IMG/VR virus record: IMGVR_UViG_3300018080_000678
Coordinates: 1-20,746 of that record
DNA length: 20,746 bases
Origin: a virus
Direction: 5' to 3' (one strand)
Below the pieces are notes generated by a model. That model did not search any database. It saw only the letters and a list, made by a program, of their open reading frames with translations, and was not told where the DNA came from. Position 1 is the first letter of the stretch. Each line of letters opens with the position of its first letter. Of this stretch, positions 13,899-20,746 are shown piece after piece. The position numbers and the translations under genes were made by a program.

Positions 13899-15686
13899 AT
13901 GAGACTGAAGCAAATACTAGAAGGGATCAGAATGGGACATTCTGATCTTATGCAAAAAACTGACAAAGATTATACTGTGGGATTCGAGTTTGAAGTTGCT
14001 ACTTATATTAGCGAGGATGAAAATCCGAGTTATGATAATCTAATACGTGACAGGGAATTTCATGAAAAATGGTTTAACGAAACTCAACTAGAATCTACTA
14101 TAGATAGAATACGTGATGAACATATAGAGCCTGTTTACGGTCGTCCTGACTCTGAAGAGATAATAGAATTTGTAATCAAAGACAGAAAAAGAAAATACAA
14201 CGAATCAATGCGAAAAGAAATAAATGATTTTTTGGATTTCATAGAAAAAGATCTCAATATCTTAAAAGATATTAATATTCTGTACAAGTTAATGAAATAC
14301 TATTATATAATTTTAGCGTCGCATGAAGAAAAACATATTATGATAAGGGTCGATGATGATTATGTAAAACGAATTACAAGATCAAACCATGAAAAATTCA
14401 ATGGACAAGAAAGTGTATTTAAAAATATGAATAAAGCTTTTATAAAAACTATAAGAAGTGCTATCAATATTGATATAAGTGAAATAGATGACACTATTGA
14501 CATAGAAGATTATGCGTATGATGAAAATTATCAAGTTCAGTTTATTCCGTATCTACAATCATTAACAGATATTATCAAAGTGTTTGACTCGCATCAAATA
14601 CAAGATGAAGAAGTTACCATAGATTATGATGAGTATGTACAGGAATATGTAGAAGAAAATTCCATATCTCCTGTAAAATATGTAGTAAATGAGTTAGACT
14701 CAATAATGAGTAGACCTGTTATTGAAAGTGAAGAATCTGATTATGAGATGTGGACTGTAGGAACTGACGGGACTGCGGGAGTAGATGTAGAATTTAGATC
14801 CCCGGTTTTAAGAATACAAGAAGCAGAAAAAGCACTAAAGGACTCATTAGATTTAATAAGCAACGACAGTTTAATTGAAACAAACACAAATTGCGGTCTT
14901 CACATAAACATAGGAACATGGAATAGAAACGAAATAAATGATGTTGATTGGTTAAAGTTTTATGTTATTTCCGGACAAAGTCGCGCACTAAAAGAATTTG
15001 GAAGATCTAATAACTATTTTGCAGTTGATCAACTTCCCGGTATAATCCGATCACTAGAAACAAATAAATTAAACGATTACATAGATAACATACCTTCACT
15101 CAACGAGTTGGCAATATCTTTGAGTGAAAAGTATTCGGCGATAAATTTATCTAAACTACCCACACACGGATATATAGAACTTAGATCGTTAGGGGGAAAT
15201 TATGAAGATAAATATGAATGGATTCAACAATATATTAGAATGATGACAAGAATCTTAGATATAGCTAGTGACTATAGTGCTTATCGACAAACATACCTGA
15301 AAAAACTAATGACTATCATGAGTTCATCAGGAAAAAATCAAACACAAAAACGAGAATTGTCATTAGGAAAAATCATAGGCATTCATTTTGATCTAGATAA
15401 CCACACATCGAATACAAGTTTTTATGGAGACAACTACGCAATTATATCATACCTACCTGATGTTATCGAAGATTCTAACAATATAGGAACAGTATCTTAC
15501 ATCAAAAACAATTACAATCTGTCGATGAGAAGAGAACTTATAAGTGCCATCAATGCAAATATACACCATACACATGAAATGAGAAAATTAGTAGACGCCA
15601 TAACAACAAAATATGGCAGCAATCCTGAAATAATGTTCTTACGAGATATACTAAGATCTGTAAATATACCTGAAAATAATTCGTAA
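13899..15686 (+). CDS. Predicted amidoligase, copy 2, tandem paralogue of copy 1
   Basis: A 595-aa paralogue of the preceding gene along its whole length: MRLKQILEGIRMG (against MLLNQIIEGIKMG), DYTVGFEFEV, EPVYGRPDSEE (against EPKYGRPDIIE), VIESEESDYEMWTVGTDGT, VDVEFRSPVL, NCGLHINIGTW, KYSAINLSKL, GYIELRSLGGNYE and a related C-terminal helical tail ending in a MFLRDIL-like segment. All predicted catalytic residues are retained in both copies, so neither looks dead. The acidic helical insertion (about 60-280) is the most diverged part and may set substrate or partner. ILE at residues 6-8 again fits a gp21-type cleavage. Starts 2 bases after copy 1, its ribosome-binding site (AAGGA) lying inside copy 1's 3' end, so the two are translated as a unit. 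A weak terminator follows. Confidence 0.75.
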   Translation: MRLKQILEGIRMGHSDLMQKTDKDYTVGFEFEVATYISEDENPSYDNLIRDREFHEKWFNETQLESTIDRIRDEHIEPVYGRPDSEEIIEFVIKDRKRKYNESMRKEINDFLDFIEKDLNILKDINILYKLMKYYYIILASHEEKHIMIRVDDDYVKRITRSNHEKFNGQESVFKNMNKAFIKTIRSAINIDISEIDDTIDIEDYAYDENYQVQFIPYLQSLTDIIKVFDSHQIQDEEVTIDYDEYVQEYVEENSISPVKYVVNELDSIMSRPVIESEESDYEMWTVGTDGTAGVDVEFRSPVLRIQEAEKALKDSLDLISNDSLIETNTNCGLHINIGTWNRNEINDVDWLKFYVISGQSRALKEFGRSNNYFAVDQLPGIIRSLETNKLNDYIDNIPSLNELAISLSEKYSAINLSKLPTHGYIELRSLGGNYEDKYEWIQQYIRMMTRILDIASDYSAYRQTYLKKLMTIMSSSGKNQTQKRELSLGKIIGIHFDLDNHTSNTSFYGDNYAIISYLPDVIEDSNNIGTVSYIKNNYNLSMRRELISAINANIHHTHEMRKLVDAITTKYGSNPEIMFLRDILRSVNIPENNS

Positions 15687-15724
15687 TTAAACTAATCTAG
15701 TAAATAATTAAAAAATGGATGATC

Positions 15725-15744
15725 AATCAGGTTGCTGATTTTTT
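15725..15744 (+). terminator. Weak rho-independent terminator after the amidoligase operon
   Basis: A 6-bp stem (AATCAG / CTGATT) with a GTTG loop followed by TTTT, 39 bases after the copy 2 stop. It overlaps the last codons of the convergent endonuclease gene. The stem is short; some read-through is likely. Confidence 0.45.
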
Positions 15745-17235
15745 CCAAACATAAACAGTGTTACCGCAATCTCCTATCTTATACAAACCCAAAGACTTTG
15801 CAAGTTCTTCTTCAGTATCACCAGTTGCTAGTGTATTTTTAAGAAGATTTGATTTAGTATAAGTTGATCTATGGTATCTCTTCAAAAAATCCGTATAAGC
15901 ATACCCGTATGAAGTTTGTTTTAAAAACTGCATTCCAATTTTTTGGTACATCTTTCCTGTGCCCCATCTCATATCACAGTAACTAATAATTGATTCAGGA
16001 TCGTATTTTCTAATAAAATGAGTAAATAATTTTGAGGCTCCTCCAACTACCGTGTTCTTACTAGAATATCGAATTATTTCATATTGATAATTTTTATTAT
16101 ATCTAGGCTTTCCAAATGTCATCAACGCCAGCAAGTCATTTTCATTGTATAACCCTAGATTGATACTAGAACTAGCATAGCCTTGGATATGGGTCGTTTC
16201 TAAAAACATTCTAGAATCACCGCTAGACACTTCTTTTAGTATCAGTTTTCTTGCATAATATCGCTTAGACTGATTTAGAATATTTGATAATCTGGATTTC
16301 ACAATATCTTTTTTATAAATCCATTCATCTTCAAAGATCGTTATTAACCGATACCCTTTATCGTTAGCTAATTTCATCTTATTATAATGATAATCAGCAT
16401 TCTTTCCCTGAGCAGAACTGTGCCAGTATAATCCACAATATTCAATGGCTATTTTTAATTCCGGGAGTACAATATCCAGTTCAAAAGGATTGATCGTAGT
16501 TTTATCGTTATTTAAAATAAGCACCGACGGAAATGTATGCTTGATAAAATTAGTAAGTTCCTGCTCCGCTTTACTACTATAAGACGGTATAGTTGGGTTG
16601 CAAGCTTTGCAAACTGGAATATGCCCGTTATCAAGGTATGTTTCAAATTCTAGCCCGCAATCTAAGCAAGAAAAGTTATAATATTGTTGATTGCTTACTC
16701 CGTAATAGTCTGTTACAGGAGTTAACATTTTTATTCCAAATGTTTTCAATTTGTTTATTAATTTAGCATAACTGTGCTCCAGGAGTGTTAGCTTAGGTTT
16801 TTTTATATTTTTTTTATTTTTTAAATAATACTGTTTGTGTTTAGACTTTGCTTTTTCAGTCTGCCCGGCGTTAATTACTCCATATTTTTTTAAATTGGTT
16901 GATTCTCGTTTTGAATTAATCTGTTGTTTTTCGCTGTCAGATAACTCAGACTTTGACTTTGAAACTGCATTTGATACTGATTTTTTAGCACACAAACATC
17001 GACTCGCAGGCCCGCAAAACTTGTAACCTTCTGTAATTGATTTAAACTTTTTTGTATTACCGTAGTCACAGACTACACGTTCATTATACAAAGCATCGTA
17101 GATACGTTGAGAAAAATTAGTTGATTCTGGTGAATTCTGAATTACCCACTCAGATAATTCATGGTCATTGGCAATAGCTTGACTAATTTTACGAGGATTG
17201 GTAGTTTCAATGACTCTTATTATTTTATCTTTCAT
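15727..17235 (-). CDS. Vsr-like homing endonuclease, free-standing
   Basis: A 502-aa site-specific endonuclease of the phage Vsr-like (PD-(D/E)XK) homing type. Order: an N-terminal region with Cys-rich KFCGPASRCLCAKK; a DNA-binding helical unit ESTNLKKYGVINAGQTEKAK, of the 'KTxxEKYGVxN' kind typical of these enzymes; a zinc-ribbon-like FSCLDCGLEFE ... PVCKACNP; the nuclease core SKAEQELTNFI ... FELDIVLPELKIAIEYCGLY, WHSS, then GYRLITIFEDEWIYKKDIV; and a C-terminal acetyltransferase-like region (MTFGKPRYN ... EIIRYSSKNTVVGGASKLF). ELDI ... IEYCG carries the expected acidic residues. ATG at 17235 is preferred to the TTG frame from 17262 because a strong promoter overlaps that segment. It sits beside the gp23 terminator as a separate transcription unit, the usual place for mobile intronless endonucleases near conserved virion genes. 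Ends in TGA. Confidence 0.82.
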   Translation of the reverse strand: MKDKIIRVIETTNPRKISQAIANDHELSEWVIQNSPESTNFSQRIYDALYNERVVCDYGNTKKFKSITEGYKFCGPASRCLCAKKSVSNAVSKSKSELSDSEKQQINSKRESTNLKKYGVINAGQTEKAKSKHKQYYLKNKKNIKKPKLTLLEHSYAKLINKLKTFGIKMLTPVTDYYGVSNQQYYNFSCLDCGLEFETYLDNGHIPVCKACNPTIPSYSSKAEQELTNFIKHTFPSVLILNNDKTTINPFELDIVLPELKIAIEYCGLYWHSSAQGKNADYHYNKMKLANDKGYRLITIFEDEWIYKKDIVKSRLSNILNQSKRYYARKLILKEVSSGDSRMFLETTHIQGYASSSINLGLYNENDLLALMTFGKPRYNKNYQYEIIRYSSKNTVVGGASKLFTHFIRKYDPESIISYCDMRWGTGKMYQKIGMQFLKQTSYGYAYTDFLKRYHRSTYTKSNLLKNTLATGDTEEELAKSLGLYKIGDCGNTVYVWKKSAT

Positions 17236-17241
17236 AAAACT

Positions 17242-17270
17242 ATTATACACTAGAAGTAACAAATTGTCAT
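17242..17270 (-). promoter_or_regulatory. Sigma70-type promoter for the endonuclease
   Basis: The minus strand has ATGACA (17265-17270; 5 of 6 to TTGACA), a 17-base spacer and a perfect TATAAT (17242-17247). The predicted start of transcription, about 7 bases downstream, falls at or next to the ATG at 17235, and there is no Shine-Dalgarno, so the mRNA may be leaderless. No late-type TAAATA box is present, so the gene is probably early or constitutive, unlike its neighbours. Confidence 0.65.
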
Positions 17271-17284
17271 TATACAGTAACCAA

Positions 17285-17312
17285 AAAAATAGGACCCGAA
17301 GGTCCTATTTTT
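17285..17312 (-). terminator. Rho-independent terminator after gp23 with a UUCG tetraloop
   Basis: A perfect 12-bp stem (AAAAATAGGACC / GGTCCTATTTTT) closes a 4-base loop. Read on the minus strand the loop is cTTCGg, the extra-stable UUCG tetraloop, followed by a T-run, 18 bases past the gp23 stop. The A/T flanks make it potentially bidirectional. It insulates the endonuclease from heavy late gp23 transcription. Confidence 0.93.
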
Positions 17313-17330
17313 ATTAAAACAAAAGTTTTA

Positions 17331-18509
17331 TTACTGGAAGCTTACGTTTCCGTTGTTGATTGCAACTTTGCCTAGATAGTCTGCTGCGTTACCTAGAGAA
17401 CTTGCAGTGTTGTTTAGCTCGACATAACCGTATCGAGTCATGAAGCTAACAACTGGTTCAAAGGTAGCAGGATCTAGTACTGTACCGCTGCTCATTAGTG
17501 GAATATAAGGACAGTAGAATGCGGCTGCATCACTTTCACTAGAACCTTTATAACCGATAAGAACAGGAGCATTATCTGCGGAATATGTATTTACATAAAC
17601 CTTCATAGCATTGTTTAGAGTTCCTACGAACTTGGTGTTAGTAGGTGCCTCAAAAGTACCTTCTGTAGTACGTGCAAATGCTGATGTAGTTGCACTCTGT
17701 AGAATAGTAAGAGTAAACGGACTAACAACTGCCCAGTTACCTGCACCTCTACGAGTACGCTGAGCGATCAAGTTAGCAACGCGGTTGATCTGGACTGCTA
17801 GAGCAGCATGTTCATCACCGACGAATGTAGCAGTACCGCTAACAGAAGCCTGGTCATAGGTTTCAATAGCAGTGCCAGCTAGATTGCTTAGACTTGAAAG
17901 TACTTCTTGGTCAATTTCAGCAGTGATCTCTTGTGCAAGAGCAGCCATGATTTCTGCTTCTACATCGATACCGTGCTGTGATTGAGCATCTTGTGCTGCT
18001 TCAAAAGTCCAACGTGCTGATAGCTTTCTGGTCTTAGCTTCAACAGTTTGCTTCATGATTTGAATGCTTAGTCTGTTTCCGCCTTGTCCTTCTAGTGCTG
18101 CTGTAGCTGCTGCTTTAGCAGTAGCTGGGTCACCAGAATAAGCTTCTGCAATCTTGAACGGGCTTAGAGCCTCTTCACCTGCAGTTGCACCTGATGAGCC
18201 TGTACCGGCAGTATCAGAGTAACGAACACGCAAGGTGTGTATCTGTGACACGGGACCAGTCATTGGTTGTACACCGACTAGTTCGTTTGCAATAACAGTG
18301 GGCATAACACGACGAATAACGGGTAGAATAACTCGGTTTAGAGTTGCAACGTTACCAGCTGATGTTGAGCCTACAGTAGCACTTTCTGATAGTAGGTGCT
18401 TTCGTGTATTCTCTAGAGTTGTTTCCATAACGGTTTTCTTGTTACCGTTTAGGCCTTCTAGAAGTGCTTGTTTGGCTTCACGCCAACGACTTTCTAGTAA
18501 TTCTGACAT
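17331..18509 (-). CDS. 23: Major capsid protein (gp23)
   Basis: Shell-forming capsid protein, 392 aa, clearly shorter than T4 gp23 (521) and nearer the compact MCPs of divergent T4-like phages. Diagnostic is ILPVIRRVMPTVIANELVGV followed by QPMTGPVSQIHTLRVRYSD (residues about 61-100), the conserved gp23 N-arm/P-domain junction. Later segments include RKLSARWTFEAAQDAQ, EIMAALAQEITAEIDQEVL, NRVANLIAQRTRRGAGNW and the C-terminal VSFMTRYGYVEL. A probable gp21 cleavage site is LSE at residues 40-42, which would remove the N-terminal helix (MSELLESRWREAKQALLEGL) and leave SATVGSTSAG as the mature N-terminus. AAGGAG lies about 8 bases before the ATG. It follows gp22 by 12 bases and is ended by the strong terminator at 17285-17312. 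Confidence 0.96.
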   Translation of the reverse strand: MSELLESRWREAKQALLEGLNGNKKTVMETTLENTRKHLLSESATVGSTSAGNVATLNRVILPVIRRVMPTVIANELVGVQPMTGPVSQIHTLRVRYSDTAGTGSSGATAGEEALSPFKIAEAYSGDPATAKAAATAALEGQGGNRLSIQIMKQTVEAKTRKLSARWTFEAAQDAQSQHGIDVEAEIMAALAQEITAEIDQEVLSSLSNLAGTAIETYDQASVSGTATFVGDEHAALAVQINRVANLIAQRTRRGAGNWAVVSPFTLTILQSATTSAFARTTEGTFEAPTNTKFVGTLNNAMKVYVNTYSADNAPVLIGYKGSSESDAAAFYCPYIPLMSSGTVLDPATFEPVVSFMTRYGYVELNNTASSLGNAADYLGKVAINNGNVSFQ

Positions 18510-18521
18510 TGTAAAATCTCC

Positions 18522-19616
18522 TTAATTTAGTCCTGCAAGACGACAAATTTCAATAACATTGTTGTCATTGCTTTGTAGTTTGTGTGTTTTTGTATCTCTG
18601 TTGCCTGTAATTTCTTTGCCTTCGGTTAGAGTTGCCTTGGTTTTTGCTGGAGTTTTACCGTCAATAACAGCCGGTAAATATTTTTCAAACGCAGTTGCTA
18701 ACTTACTTGTTTGAACACTTTCCAGTAGATCTGTCATGATTTCTTTCTGGGATTTAGACAGAGGTGAAATCAATTGATTCAAAGTCTTTTGTCGCTCGAT
18801 GGATTCTTTCAGAGTTTCTTTATCTCTTTTATGTTTCTCTGCAAGCTTTACAGACTTTGCGCTTTGAACTTTTGCTTCTGATAATTGCTTTTCTCGTTTC
18901 CTTAAAAGTTTTGTTAATTTTGCAATTTCACTTTTTTCATTCAAGTAACTACCAGCATATTCTAAAGCAAAGCTTTCAAATATTTTTCTACCAAAATCAT
19001 TCTTTCTAGAAATCTCTATGTCTTCTTTTAGTTGACTGATTTCAGTTTTTAATGCTTTTTCAACTGTTTCTGCAATTAAAATCGCACTTTGTTTAATGAA
19101 TTTCTTTTTGGTACTTTCTATGAGTTTTTTTCCTTCACTTACTAATTTAACTTTGGTTTCAATTATATCTTTTTTATCTTTGTGAAAATCTGTAATTTCT
19201 TCTGCTAGTGATTCTACAACAAATTCTTCAACTTTAGAGAATGATTCTGCTATTTTCTTTTGATCTCTGTGTAATTCTGCAACTTCGTTAGTTAGTTGTT
19301 TAACAACAAAATTCTTTAATAGATTTTGATGTTCGCGAAGTTTTATAGCATATTGTGCTTTTTGTTCCGCTAGTTGCTTTCTATCATCTCGAAATTCTTC
19401 TATTTCAGAATGTAGACGATCAGTAATCATCTCATTAATAGCTTCTGCCATGATAGATTTATCATATTCATACTTTTTTGCAAACTCTTCTCTAAGTTCA
19501 GCAGCGACCGCTCTTTTATTTTCTTTTAGCTTTTGGTCCCATGCTTCTTGAATTTCTTGACGCACTTGCTCAGAAATTGCTTCATTTTCAAAAAGTTGTG
19601 TTAGTGCATCTTTCAT
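18522..19616 (-). CDS. 22: Prohead core scaffold protein (gp22)
   Basis: Internal scaffold around which gp23 assembles, later degraded by gp21. The 364-aa protein is very rich in Lys, Glu and Ala and almost entirely helical. Between residues 45 and 240 it holds several diverged repeats of a helical unit, for example AINEMITDRLHSEIEEFRDD, FVVKQLTNEVAELHRDQKK, FVVESLAEEITDFHKDKKD and ETVEKALKTEISQLKEDIE, consistent with coiled-coil packing. The C-terminal part (LISPLSKSQKEIMTDLLESV ... AFEKYLPAVI) is a conserved-looking gp22 segment. Its place between protease gp21 and capsid gp23, with short gaps (14 and 12 bases), is canonical. ISE near residue 15 could be a gp21 cleavage site. A ribosome-binding site (AGGAGG) lies just before the ATG. 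Confidence 0.92.
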   Translation of the reverse strand: MKDALTQLFENEAISEQVRQEIQEAWDQKLKENKRAVAAELREEFAKKYEYDKSIMAEAINEMITDRLHSEIEEFRDDRKQLAEQKAQYAIKLREHQNLLKNFVVKQLTNEVAELHRDQKKIAESFSKVEEFVVESLAEEITDFHKDKKDIIETKVKLVSEGKKLIESTKKKFIKQSAILIAETVEKALKTEISQLKEDIEISRKNDFGRKIFESFALEYAGSYLNEKSEIAKLTKLLRKREKQLSEAKVQSAKSVKLAEKHKRDKETLKESIERQKTLNQLISPLSKSQKEIMTDLLESVQTSKLATAFEKYLPAVIDGKTPAKTKATLTEGKEITGNRDTKTHKLQSNDNNVIEICRLAGLN

Positions 19617-19630
19617 TATGTCCTCCTGAA

Positions 19631-20251
19631 TTATCGGAGATTGTTGATTATATTTACCAACGATTCCTTAAGATACTTTTCTGCCTTTTTATCGTGCCTT
19701 ACCATATTTGCCAATTCATATGCCTTATATCCTTTTTTAGAATTCAATACTTGTTCGTAAATAGGTGTAGGATAAGCTTCCGGTGCGCTAGGTTGAGCTA
19801 CAATATCTACAGTAACAATCTGAAAATCTGAAACTGTGCCTTGACCATCTTCGCTTACATTACCGCTACCCCGAGACGATACGCCCAGTTTAACTCCGTT
19901 TTCTATCATTACTTTTATAATCTGACCCATAGGTGTGGGAATTATCTTTAATTTCCCACACCCGTTAGATCCTTCCATCCACATTTTTTCAATCGTATGG
20001 CTGACACGTTCTAGATTTATATTAAGTCCTTCTGGATGATCAACTTCTCCGAGAACAGACATTCCTTTTGTTATTTGCTCGTTTAGTGTATTAACGGCAT
20101 TTGATATCTCTCTTATAGGGTAAACTCGCTGATTTGCATTTCGCTTATCACCTTGTATGAATATACCTTTTAAGCAAAGATTTTTGTTATCTTCTTGTTC
20201 AACAACTATATTAGCTTGTTGAAAAGTAAGTTGTTCTCGTAGAGTAGTCAT
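19631..20251 (-). CDS. 21: Prohead maturation protease (gp21)
   Basis: Serine protease that cleaves the scaffold, the capsid protein and internal proteins after (I/L)xE during head maturation. 206 aa, close to T4 gp21 (212). Catalytic residues are visible: His in GEVDHPEG (about residue 73) and Ser in GVSSRGSGNV (about residue 125), the pattern of the U9/herpesvirus-assemblin-like fold; TVDIVAQPSAPEAY near 149-162 is the conserved following strand and loop. The C-terminal helix (KKAEKYLKESLVNIINNL) may be the inhibitory propeptide. Preceded by AAGGT and starting 6 bases after the acidic protein's stop, it is in the 21-22-23 operon. Its specificity is relevant to the (I/L)xE-bearing accessory proteins of this window. 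Confidence 0.95.
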   Translation of the reverse strand: MTTLREQLTFQQANIVVEQEDNKNLCLKGIFIQGDKRNANQRVYPIREISNAVNTLNEQITKGMSVLGEVDHPEGLNINLERVSHTIEKMWMEGSNGCGKLKIIPTPMGQIIKVMIENGVKLGVSSRGSGNVSEDGQGTVSDFQIVTVDIVAQPSAPEAYPTPIYEQVLNSKKGYKAYELANMVRHDKKAEKYLKESLVNIINNLR

Positions 20252-20257
20252 GAAATT

Positions 20258-20746
20258 TTACCTTATTTTTTTGCCACTTATAGTGGAAACTCCTTTTTCA
20301 GCGGTATTTTTTGGAGTTTTAACTGATGATAGTTTAGAAGCTCCTTTAGCACCTGGCTGGTTAACTGTTTTAAAATTCATGTCTTTCACTGAAGGTTTAG
20401 AGGAAGTTGATGGTTCTTCGCCGCCTTGTGCAATATTCTTTGCGTCAGCGGTAGGCATTTTACCATCACGAGCCTTTACTGGGGATTTAGTATTATCTGT
20501 ACCGTCTTGATTAGAAGGTGCTGTTACTTTTTCAACATACTCGCGCATCAACTCGATGTCACTTTTATAAGACTCTTTTTTAACATCAGCAGGACCTTCA
20601 TCATCCATGTCATCCATGTCGTCTGTATCATCAGAATCTTCATCATCTAAGTCAGGCATATCACCCATGTCGTCCATGTCATCAGAATCTTCATCATCTA
20701 AGTCAGGCATATCACCCATGTCGTCCATGTCATCAGAATCTTCATC
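20258..20746 (-). CDS. Acidic Asp-rich prohead-core-like protein, 5' end outside the window
   Basis: The frame is open to the window edge, so the start lies beyond 20746; an internal ATG at 20728 is not a convincing start because the repeat continues past it. The visible 162 residues begin with an extremely acidic 17-residue tandem repeat (DMDDMGDMPDLDDEDSD), then a basic/polar, low-complexity half with KKESYKSDIELMREYVEKV, DNTKSPVKARDGKMPTADAK and NIAQGGEEP, ending ISGKKIR. The second half resembles prohead-core proteins encoded just upstream of gp21 in marine T4-like phages, the position of gp67/gp68 in T4. It probably sits in the prohead core, is processed by gp21, and may counter-balance basic internal proteins. 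Stop is TAA, 6 bases before gp21. Confidence 0.65.
   Translation of the reverse strand, partial: DEDSDDMDDMGDMPDLDDEDSDDMDDMGDMPDLDDEDSDDTDDMDDMDDEGPADVKKESYKSDIELMREYVEKVTAPSNQDGTDNTKSPVKARDGKMPTADAKNIAQGGEEPSTSSKPSVKDMNFKTVNQPGAKGASKLSSVKTPKNTAEKGVSTISGKKIR
20628..20746 (-). repeat. 51-bp direct tandem repeat encoding the acidic repeat
   Basis: About 2.3 copies of a 51-base unit (starting near 20628, 20679 and 20730) are identical as far as I can compare, in frame, encoding 17 Asp-rich residues each. The array runs off the window edge. Exact DNA identity suggests recent slippage or recombinational expansion rather than old protein-level conservation. Confidence 0.9.

Noticed and set aside
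15727-17235. Intein or group I intron carrying the endonuclease inside gp23
   Set aside because: gp23 is uninterrupted with its own stop and terminator; the endonuclease is a separate gene with its own promoter.
17236-17262. TTG start at 17262 for the endonuclease
   Set aside because: The segment is the sigma70-like promoter spacer and -10 box, and TTG has no ribosome-binding site.
20250-20650. Plus-strand open frames opposite the acidic protein and gp21
   Set aside because: Shadow frames; the Cys/Ile/Val-rich translation of the second comes from the antisense of the Asp repeat.
20628-20746. CRISPR-like array
   Set aside because: The 51-base units are contiguous with no spacers and lie in frame within a coding region.

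Overview
The window is a stretch of the virion-morphogenesis region of a T4-like (contractile-tailed, Tevenvirinae-related) phage genome. It is AT-rich and its proteins look like the marine or environmental T4-type groups (cyanophage, pelagiphage or 'far-T4' flavour) rather than coliphage T4. The host cannot be read from the sequence. There is no tRNA, rRNA, CRISPR array or IS element, and no gene-free stretch longer than about 110 bases.

Layout. Minus strand, right to left from 20746: an acidic Asp-rich prohead-core-like protein (5' end outside the window), gp21 prohead protease, gp22 scaffold, gp23 major capsid protein and a strong cUUCGg-loop terminator. Then comes a Vsr-type homing endonuclease gene with its own sigma70-like promoter. 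Two tandem plus-strand genes (11998-15686) are full-length paralogues of the predicted amidoligase family. Left of them are three minus-strand genes: a small acidic protein, a protein with an ADP-ribosyltransferase-like YHGT...GLFVT core, and a small MGRPxNKR-type protein. Then a plus-strand block: gp14-like neck protein, gp15-like tail terminator with a long C-terminal extension, and a Nudix hydrolase. Finally a minus-strand block: gp13-like neck protein, a small triple-repeat protein, an enlarged gp18 sheath (1150 aa), gp19 tube, and a further tube-family protein whose reading frame is broken by one in-frame TGA.

How it works together. gp21/gp22/gp23 and the acidic protein build and mature the prohead; gp13/gp14 complete the neck; gp15, gp18, gp19 and the last tube-family protein form the tail. 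Short T4-late-type promoter boxes (GATAAATA, ACTAAATA and variants) lie in front of most transcription units, including two back-to-back divergent pairs at 6748-6786 and 11949-11972, so most of the window is probably late-expressed. The exception is the endonuclease.

Most interesting region. The four accessory genes between 10625 and 15686 all encode a short N-terminus ending in an (I/L)xE tripeptide, the recognition type of gp21-family proteases and the form of T4 capsid-targeting sequences. With an ADP-ribosyltransferase-like protein and two amidoligases among them, this may be a cassette of head-packaged enzymes injected with the DNA. That is inference from N-terminal motifs, family resemblance and position. 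Other points worth a second look are the in-frame TGA at 1144-1146, a probable ATT start codon for gp14, repeated G-x-LW/DG-x-W modules shared by gp18, gp14 and gp15, and an apparent excess of CTAG.
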